Source: Casp-actino8 sp001510335 (GTDB lineage Bacteria; Actinomycetota; Acidimicrobiia; Acidimicrobiales; Ilumatobacteraceae). From it: DNA of 15,835 nt. Below, one piece after another: positions 6,745-12,641 of this stretch. The DNA lies in contig JAQCEM010000042.1 of the NCBI GenBank assembly GCA_027729635.1, positions 1 through 15,835 on the forward strand, read 5' to 3'. Below the pieces are notes generated by a model. It worked only from the letters and a program-made list of their open reading frames with translations. It ran no database searches and was not told where the DNA came from. Position 1 is the first letter of the stretch; each line of letters starts with the position of its first letter. A program made the position numbers and the translations under genes.

Positions 6745-8391
6745 ATGGACGGTGTGAGCAGCATCGTCATCTCCGAACTTGAATACGCACCTCCCGGAGC
6801 CGACCAACTTTTCTTTGATGTCAGTTTTGGTGTTGCACCAGGAGAACACGCTGCTTTGGTCGGCGCCAATGGCGTTGGCAAGAGCACCATTCTCAAAATC
6901 TTGACCGGCGAATACGAGAGCGATGGTGGCGACTTCACTGTCAATGGCACCATGCTCTCAATGACCCAAGACGTTGGTATGTCACGACCGACTGACACGT
7001 TGCGCGAAATGCTCATTGACGTTGCACCCACCGCATTACGCGCCGCGGGTCGCGCACTTGTTGCCGCCGAGAAGGCACTCGCTGATGGCAGCGACGATGG
7101 CATGGGTTACGCCAACGCTCTCGGTGAGTGGGGCGATCTTGGCGGATACGACCTCGAAACAAAGTGGCAGGCCGCCGCTCAGCGAAGTGTCAAGACACCA
7201 GTTGACGATTTTTCTCGACGCTTAGTGAGTGAACTATCGGGCGGTGAACGTAAACGACTCGTGCTTGATTTGTTGTTGACATCTGGCGCCGATGTTCTAT
7301 TGCTTGACGAACCCGATAACTATCTTGACATTCCTACGCGTGGTTGGCTTGAAGAACAAATCAAGGCGTGCAAGTCAACCATCTTGATGGTTAGTCACGA
7401 TCGGACATTGCTAGAGCGTGTCGCAACCAAGATTGTGGTCATCGAAGGTTCGGGTGCTTGGGTGCATGGCGGTTCGTATGTCACATTCCCCGAAGCGCGC
7501 GCCAAACGACAAGAGTTAATGGGCGACGATCTCAAACGTTGGAACGACGAAGAACGTCGACTTTTCCATCACATGAAGATCATGAAGCAACGCGCAGCAC
7601 AAAACTTCAAAAATGCAACAAAAGCCAATGGCGCAGAAAGCCGTTGGGAAAAATTCGTGGCAGCCGGCCCACCTCCCCCGCCAGTAGCCGACCAACAGAT
7701 TCATGTTCGTTTGCGTGGAGCAGATGCGGCACGCCGCGTTGCCAAACTTGAAAACGTTTCAGTAGGCGATTTGTTCTTTCCATTCTCTGATGAAATTCAT
7801 CACGGTGAACACGTCGGCTTGATCGGTCCGAACGGAACTGGAAAGAGTCACCTACTTGCAGTACTCAACGGCGTCACGCCTGATGTCGGTTCCGTGACCT
7901 TCGGTCCGCGCACTTCGGTTGGTGTGTTTACGCAGATCAACGATCGACCCGACTTCACGGGCCGTCAATGTCTTGACATCGTGCGCGATCGTTTGGTTGA
8001 AGACGAGAAATCGATGAAGGCGTTAGCTCGATACGGGCTGGTCAATAATTCACGCCAAGAGTTTCAGACATTGTCAGGTGGTCAGAAGGCTCGTCTCGAA
8101 ATTTTGTGTCTCGAAATTGAAGGACACAATGTTCTGTTACTTGATGAACCAACCGACAACCTCGACATTGAATCTTCAGAAGCCCTTGAACGAGCTCTTG
8201 ATGGGTTTGAGGGAACCGTCATCGCCGTGAGCCACGACCGGACCTTTCTGGCCAAATTCGATCGCTTCATCATGATCAATGACGACGGCGATGTCTACGC
8301 CCTGCCCGATTATCAGATTGCCATGACCGGACTGGCCGAACCCACCAAACTTGCCACCGTTCGCCTAGCCAAGAAACTCAGTGAGGCGTAG
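6745..8391 (+). CDS. ABC-F family ATPase (two fused ABC domains, no membrane domain)
   Basis: A 548-residue protein with two ATP-binding cassettes and no transmembrane segments, which places it in the ABC-F group acting on ribosomes rather than in transport. Domain 1: Walker A GANGVGKS (40-47), signature LSGGE (164-168), Walker B LLLDEP (185-190), SHDR (217-220). Domain 2: GPNGTGKS (361-368), LSGGQ (443-447), LLLDEPTDNLD (464-474), SHDR (496-499). The first catalytic segment reads DEPDNYLD rather than the common DEPTNHLD, a form I remember from actinobacterial ABC-F proteins. The inter-domain linker (about 250-320) is charged and helical, with a proline run at 309-313. The gene lies 21 bases after the MDR gene and 9 before the hydroxylase gene, so it is a full operon member. 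GTG at 6754 is an alternative start, and the Shine-Dalgarno is weak. Members range from translation factors to antibiotic-resistance proteins; which type this is cannot be told. Confidence 0.9.
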   Translation: MDGVSSIVISELEYAPPGADQLFFDVSFGVAPGEHAALVGANGVGKSTILKILTGEYESDGGDFTVNGTMLSMTQDVGMSRPTDTLREMLIDVAPTALRAAGRALVAAEKALADGSDDGMGYANALGEWGDLGGYDLETKWQAAAQRSVKTPVDDFSRRLVSELSGGERKRLVLDLLLTSGADVLLLDEPDNYLDIPTRGWLEEQIKACKSTILMVSHDRTLLERVATKIVVIEGSGAWVHGGSYVTFPEARAKRQELMGDDLKRWNDEERRLFHHMKIMKQRAAQNFKNATKANGAESRWEKFVAAGPPPPPVADQQIHVRLRGADAARRVAKLENVSVGDLFFPFSDEIHHGEHVGLIGPNGTGKSHLLAVLNGVTPDVGSVTFGPRTSVGVFTQINDRPDFTGRQCLDIVRDRLVEDEKSMKALARYGLVNNSRQEFQTLSGGQKARLEILCLEIEGHNVLLLDEPTDNLDIESSEALERALDGFEGTVIAVSHDRTFLAKFDRFIMINDDGDVYALPDYQIAMTGLAEPTKLATVRLAKKLSEA

Positions 8392-8400
8392 TCTGCAGTT

Positions 8401-9315
8401 ATGGCCGGATCGTCCCGAAAGATTGATTTCATCGACAAGATCACGCTGCCAGTATTTGCAGCCACCATGGTCTGGGAACATCGAGTCTTAAAGAAGCGTC
8501 AGTTGCGCGAACTCGTTGATGTTGATGCCGTTGCACCAGTCGATGATGGCAGCCCGGTTCCCGATCCACTCGTTCCACTTGGTTACGAAAAAAACGACAC
8601 AGCCGGAAGTCTCGGCTTATTAGTTGGCTCAATCTTGATGGCTTTTGCTCTTGACGGTACCTACCGCAAGATTCATGGATTCTTGTTTCGTCACCGTCTC
8701 TCCAACTTTGGTTCACGCCGCGGTTCAATCATTACCGCGATGATCGTCTGGGATTTTTTGTATTACTGGAACCACCGTTGGATGCACAGGGTGCGCTTGT
8801 TCTGGGCCGATCATGCCGCGCATCACTCGGGTCGTCGCTACAACTTGTCAACGGCGCTTCGGCAATCGTGGAACGGCTACCTCACTACTTGGGTGTACTG
8901 GCCAATGCCGCTTCTTGGATTCCAATATTCATCATTTGTCAAAGCTCGGCAATTGAACTTGTTGTATCAGTACTGGATTCATACCGAGGCGATTGATCGT
9001 TTACCTGATTGGGTTGAAAAGATCTTCAACACGCCGTCGCATCATCGAGTACACCACGGTGCCAACAAGCAGTACATCGACAAGAACTACGCCGGCATCT
9101 TGATTATTTGGGACCGCATGTTCAAGACCTTCGAACCCGAGATTCGTCAACTGCAATACGGGCTCACTAAGAACATCCGCACCAACAATCCTGTCAAGAT
9201 GGCCTACGGCGAACTTGCCCAGATCGCCAAAGACGTTGCTCAAGCCGACAACTTCAATGAGCGCCTACGTTATGTTTTTGCTGCCCCAGGCTGGTCGCCT
9301 GACGTTGCTGCGTAA
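8401..9315 (+). CDS. Sterol desaturase / fatty acid hydroxylase superfamily di-iron membrane enzyme
   Basis: A 304-residue integral-membrane di-iron oxygenase. The histidine boxes are HRWMH (125-129), HAAHH (138-142) and HHRVHH (214-219), with an additional His at 194. They match the HxxxH / HxxHH / HxxHH pattern of the fatty acid hydroxylase superfamily, which covers sterol desaturases, alkylglycerol monooxygenases and beta-carotene hydroxylases. The signature continuing as NYAGILIIWDRMFKTFEPE (229-247) is typical of the sterol desaturase group. Hydrophobic segments are seen near 14-25, 69-85, 108-122, 160-175 and 185-195. It starts 9 bases after the ABC-F stop, with no close Shine-Dalgarno, so translation may depend on reinitiation. 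It ends 3 bases from the convergent monooxygenase gene. Hydroxylation of an alicyclic or isoprenoid substrate would suit the neighbourhood; this is inference. Confidence 0.88.
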   Translation: MAGSSRKIDFIDKITLPVFAATMVWEHRVLKKRQLRELVDVDAVAPVDDGSPVPDPLVPLGYEKNDTAGSLGLLVGSILMAFALDGTYRKIHGFLFRHRLSNFGSRRGSIITAMIVWDFLYYWNHRWMHRVRLFWADHAAHHSGRRYNLSTALRQSWNGYLTTWVYWPMPLLGFQYSSFVKARQLNLLYQYWIHTEAIDRLPDWVEKIFNTPSHHRVHHGANKQYIDKNYAGILIIWDRMFKTFEPEIRQLQYGLTKNIRTNNPVKMAYGELAQIAKDVAQADNFNERLRYVFAAPGWSPDVAA

Positions 9316-9318
9316 GAA

Positions 9319-10800
9319 CTAAACGAGAGTTTTGGCTTTCGTGAATTGCATGGCGCCGTCATCAATCGGTGACTTCACAATCATCTGCTTATCAACCGCG
9401 ATGAGTTGCGGATTGAGCCACGGAGCATGATCTCCTTGCTTGGGCATCAAGTGCATCATGCGTTGCATGTAGCCCGCTGAGAAATCATCAATCCATGGAC
9501 GAGCCTTCATACCTTGGTCTTCTGCTCGTAAACGCGGCGTGGCTTGTTGCGTGCCGGTTTTCTTCATGTGATTCAGTAGTCGACAGGTGTAATTACTCAC
9601 CACATCGGCACGCAGAGTCCATGACGCATTGATGTATCCAAAGGTCGACACCAAGTTTGGTACATCTGAATACGCCAAACCTTTATAGGTCCAGGTTTGT
9701 GCAAAGTCGACTTCATTGCCGTCAACCTTGAATTCAATTTCACCAAGTGTGACGAGATTGAGTCCGGTGGCAGTGACGATGATGTCTGCTTCAAGAGTTG
9801 CACCCGACTTCAGCAAAACGCCCGTCTCGGTAATGCGCTCAATGTGATCGGTGACAACCGAGGCCTTGCCAAGGTTAATTGACGTGAAGAGATCACCATT
9901 AGGGATGAGGCACATACGTTGATCCCAAGGGTTGTATGTGGGCGTGAAGTGGGTATCAACGTCGTAATCGGGTCCAAGAGCTTTACGCACTCCGCCCAAG
10001 ATTTGGGTTTTGATCTTCTCAGGTTGTGTGCGCGTGCGGTTGTAGAAGAATTTGGTCAGCGCAATGTTTTTGGCACGGGTAATCGCATAAGCAGTTTTCT
10101 CCGGCAAGATCTTGCGAAGTCTGTCGGCGATCGCATCATGATCGGGTCGAGAGACTACGTATGTTGGCGAACGCTGCAACATCGTGACGTGGGCAGCTTT
10201 TCTTGCCATTGCCGGCACGACTGTCACTGCTGTTGCGCCAGATCCGATAACAACAACACGCTTGCCTGTGTAGTCGAGATCGCTCGGCCACTTTTGTGGA
10301 TGCACGACTCGTCCACTGAAGTTTTCTATTCCCGGAAACTCTGGCGTGTAGCCCTCTTTGTAGCTGTAGTAACCAGAACACATCGACAAGAAACCACACG
10401 TGTAAGTGAGTGTCTCGTTTGTTTCTTTATGAGTTGCGGTGACGGTCCAGGTGGCCGTCTCGGATGACCACGATGCGTTGGTGACCAAATGATTGAACTG
10501 AATCTTTTTATCAATTCCGTTTTCGCTCGCGGTCTCGCGCAAGTAATTCAAGATTGATGGACCATCAGCGATTGACTTGGCTTCTTTCCAAGGTTTGAAG
10601 CTGTACCCAAGCGTGTGCATGTCGCTGTCGGAGCGCACGCCTGGATAACGGAACAGATCCCAGGTGCCGCCGAGATCGGCGCGACCTTCCAAAATTGTGT
10701 ACGTACGGTCGGGACACTGATCTTGCAAGTGATATGCCATGCCAATACCTGAGATTCCGGCACCGACGATCAAAACATCTACATATGTGGACTGCGACAT
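9319..10800 (-). CDS. ethA: EthA-like flavin-containing Baeyer-Villiger monooxygenase
   Basis: A 493-residue FAD- and NADPH-dependent monooxygenase, strikingly like mycobacterial EthA (about 489 residues) along its length as I remember it. These enzymes insert oxygen next to ketones to give esters or lactones, and also oxidise sulfur in thioamides. The FAD site is GAGISG (13-18), followed by GGTWDLFRYPGVRSDSDMHT (44-63). The Baeyer-Villiger fingerprint FSGRVVHPQKWP is at 161-172. The NADPH site is GSGATA (186-191). Further EthA-like segments are YNPWDQRMCLIPNGD and the C-terminal WTLRADVV. The frame extends to GTG at 10818, but that extension contains the AAGGGG Shine-Dalgarno for the ATG at 10800, so the ATG is chosen. 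No EthR-type regulator is adjacent. The gene is divergent from an aldo/keto reductase gene and converges on the hydroxylase gene. The native substrate is probably a ketone made by nearby dehydrogenases (inference). Confidence 0.93.
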   Translation of the reverse strand: MSQSTYVDVLIVGAGISGIGMAYHLQDQCPDRTYTILEGRADLGGTWDLFRYPGVRSDSDMHTLGYSFKPWKEAKSIADGPSILNYLRETASENGIDKKIQFNHLVTNASWSSETATWTVTATHKETNETLTYTCGFLSMCSGYYSYKEGYTPEFPGIENFSGRVVHPQKWPSDLDYTGKRVVVIGSGATAVTVVPAMARKAAHVTMLQRSPTYVVSRPDHDAIADRLRKILPEKTAYAITRAKNIALTKFFYNRTRTQPEKIKTQILGGVRKALGPDYDVDTHFTPTYNPWDQRMCLIPNGDLFTSINLGKASVVTDHIERITETGVLLKSGATLEADIIVTATGLNLVTLGEIEFKVDGNEVDFAQTWTYKGLAYSDVPNLVSTFGYINASWTLRADVVSNYTCRLLNHMKKTGTQQATPRLRAEDQGMKARPWIDDFSAGYMQRMMHLMPKQGDHAPWLNPQLIAVDKQMIVKSPIDDGAMQFTKAKTLV

Positions 10801-10827
10801 AGTGATTAACCCCTTCACGACTCAACA

Positions 10828-10843
10828 ACAAACTAGTTCGTCA
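10828..10843. promoter_or_regulatory. palindrome/shared motif upstream of the EthA-like gene
   Basis: The element ACAAACTAGTTCGT (10828-10841) is palindromic at six of seven base pairs, with an AACTAGTT core. On the minus strand the region reads TTGACGAACTAGT, almost the same as the element upstream of the split-barrel gene (4170-4182). It lies about 30 bases upstream of the EthA-like ATG, in the 93-base gap shared with the aldo/keto reductase gene. It is a candidate operator that could link this gene to the oxygenase operon. Confidence 0.35.
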
Positions 10844-10880
10844 AAACATATGATGTCTTCAGCGGGCGGCGGCAAGGAAC

Positions 10881-10886
10881 TACCAT
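10881..10886 (+). promoter_or_regulatory. possible -10 element for a leaderless aldo/keto reductase transcript
   Basis: TACCAT fits the TANNNT -10 pattern and ends seven bases before the ATG at 10894, so transcription would start at or next to the start codon. The only Shine-Dalgarno-like sequence (AAGGA) is about 16 bases away, too far to be effective. Leaderless messages are common in actinobacteria. No clear -35 is seen. Confidence 0.3.
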
Positions 10887-10893
10887 CATAACC

Positions 10894-11772
10894 ATGTTGC
10901 CCTTCGCAGAATTCGGTCGTACTGGTCATCGTTCAAGTCGGGTCATCTTTGGCGCGGCAGCACTTGGTGGCATGAGCGAATCTCGGGCAATCAAAACACT
11001 TGACCTCGTTGCTTCGTTCGGTGTCAATCACATCGATACTGCGGCCATGTATGGATCTTCGGAAGACCATCTCAAGCCGTGGCTCGCCGATCATCGTTCA
11101 GAAGTTTTCCTAGCCACCAAAACTGAAGAACGCGTTGGGTCGGTTGCTCGTGCTGCGCTAGAACGATCGCTTCAACGAATGGGAGTCGATCACATTGATC
11201 TCATTCAGCTCCACAATTTGGTTGAACCAGACGAATGGGCGACAGCTTTTAACAAAGGCGGTGCGGTTGAAGCATTGAACCAAGCTCGGGCTGAAGGACT
11301 AGTGAGCTTTATTGGGGTGACCGGACACGGCTTACGTATTCCATCAATGCACTTGCGGAGTCTTGCTGAATTTGACTTCGATGCTGTTCTGTTTCCGTTC
11401 AACCATTCGCTGCTGTCAATTGATCAATATCGCGATGATGTCACTGCTTTACGGGACTTATGCCGAGCGCGAAACACTGCAACTCAAACCATCAAAGCGG
11501 TGGCTCGTCGCCGCTGGGAGGACGGAACCAGTGGTCATCGCAGTTGGTATGAGCCGCTCACCGACACCGACGCCATTCAACGCGCCGTTCGGTACGTGTT
11601 GTCACAACCCGATCTCTTTCTCAACACCACCAGTGATGCCACATTGTTGCCACTCATTTTTGAAGCAGCGCAAGGTGAACTGGCTCGCCCTCTTGATGAA
11701 GAGATGAATCGTGACACTGCTGAATTCGGAGTGACACCGTTATTTGATGGAGCGGCACTCGACCGAATCTAA
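10894..11772 (+). CDS. Aldo/keto reductase
   Basis: A 292-residue NADPH-dependent aldo/keto reductase with a TIM-barrel fold. The catalytic tetrad of the family can be placed at D48 (HIDTA), Y53 (MYG), K76 (TKT) and H107 (LHN). Strand motifs include LIQLHN (103-108) and FIGVTGHG (139-146). Late in the barrel QTIKAVARRRW (198-208) occupies the place where other members have a cofactor-binding strand. The protein is near the short end of the family. It is transcribed alone on the plus strand, divergent from the EthA-like gene, and ends 7 bases from a convergent SDR gene. It may reduce an aldehyde or ketone released by the oxygenases; alternatively it is a general detoxifying reductase. There is no Shine-Dalgarno at normal spacing. 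Confidence 0.9.
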   Translation: MLPFAEFGRTGHRSSRVIFGAAALGGMSESRAIKTLDLVASFGVNHIDTAAMYGSSEDHLKPWLADHRSEVFLATKTEERVGSVARAALERSLQRMGVDHIDLIQLHNLVEPDEWATAFNKGGAVEALNQARAEGLVSFIGVTGHGLRIPSMHLRSLAEFDFDAVLFPFNHSLLSIDQYRDDVTALRDLCRARNTATQTIKAVARRRWEDGTSGHRSWYEPLTDTDAIQRAVRYVLSQPDLFLNTTSDATLLPLIFEAAQGELARPLDEEMNRDTAEFGVTPLFDGAALDRI

Positions 11773-11779
11773 AAGACAA

Positions 11780-12580
11780 TTACGAAATAACAATTCCGCC
11801 ATCGCACTTAATGACCTCACCAACGGTGAACGCTCCGGCACGTGAGCTCAAGAAAATTGCCAAGCCAGCGATGTCTTCAGGTGTACCAACTCGCTTACGC
11901 GGGTTGGTGCGTCCAACAGCATCCCAGTCGGTTCCTTCAACGTCTCCACCGCCACCGACACCGGTGCTCAGCATCCACGTGGGGAACGGTCCTGGTGCAA
12001 TCGCGTTCACCAAAATCTTGCGCTTCACCAATTTGGCGGCCATCTGACTCGTGAGTGAGTGCAACGCAGCTTTCGACGGTCCGTATGAGTGAGTGTCAAA
12101 CATCGGTGTGCGAATACCATCAATGGAACCAATGTTGATCACTCGTGATGGATCTTCGTTGGTGGCTTTTGCTTCGAGCAACGGCAGCATCTTTTGTGTC
12201 AGAAAGAAAACGCCCTTGACGTTGGTGTCAAACACTTTGTCCCAACCGGATTCGGGGAAGTCATCGAGTGGTGCGCCCCACGACACGCCAGCGTTATTCA
12301 CCAAGATGTCTATGTGGTCTTCGCGCTGAGTCAACTCGGCAACTAAAGATTCAATGCCACTTAACTCTGACAAGTTCGCCGGAATCGAAATGCATTCGGC
12401 ACCGTATGTCTCAGACAAACGCTTGGCAGTGGCATCGCACTGATCTTTCTTACGTGAACTGATGTAAACCTTGGCACCGTTGATGAGATAGCCAGCCGCG
12501 ATCATTTCGCCGATTCCGCGTGAACCGCCCGTAACGACAGCAACTTTTCCTTGAACAGAAAACAGATCAGAAATTTTCAT
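11780..12580 (-). CDS. Short-chain dehydrogenase/reductase (RhlG/FabG-like)
   Basis: A 266-residue classical SDR. The motifs are TGGSRGIG (17-24), NNAG (95-98), N120, S152, Y166 and K170, so the active site is complete. The Ser to Tyr spacing is 14, one more than usual. S41-S42-R43-K44 after the second strand suggests NADP(H). The loop before the C-terminal helix is long and glycine-rich (STGVGGGGDVEGTDWDAVGR, 205-224), and it may shape the substrate pocket. I recall similar loops in RhlG-like reductases, but the assignment is not firm. ATG at 12580 has a strong Shine-Dalgarno (TAAGGAGCC, 12584-12592). It lies 61 bases downstream of RecQ on the same strand, possibly with its own promoter, though no clear boxes are visible. 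Its role in the surrounding oxidative pathway is inferred only. Confidence 0.9.
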   Translation of the reverse strand: MKISDLFSVQGKVAVVTGGSRGIGEMIAAGYLINGAKVYISSRKKDQCDATAKRLSETYGAECISIPANLSELSGIESLVAELTQREDHIDILVNNAGVSWGAPLDDFPESGWDKVFDTNVKGVFFLTQKMLPLLEAKATNEDPSRVINIGSIDGIRTPMFDTHSYGPSKAALHSLTSQMAAKLVKRKILVNAIAPGPFPTWMLSTGVGGGGDVEGTDWDAVGRTNPRKRVGTPEDIAGLAIFLSSRAGAFTVGEVIKCDGGIVIS

Positions 12581-12583
12581 GAT

Positions 12584-12592
12584 GGCTCCTTA
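12584..12592 (-). promoter_or_regulatory. ribosome binding site of the RhlG/FabG-like SDR
   Basis: TAAGGAGCC on the minus strand, three bases before the ATG at 12580 (AAGGAG core about six bases away). It is one of the best-matched ribosome binding sites in the window. Confidence 0.6.
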
Positions 12593-12641
12593 TTCCCTGC
12601 GACACGGTGACTCTTTGACCTTAGTTCAATGCCGTATTTAT

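Noticed and set aside
9919..10467. 182-codon plus-strand open frame
   Set aside because: It is entirely antisense to the EthA-like gene, with cysteine/serine-rich low-sense composition and no ribosome site.
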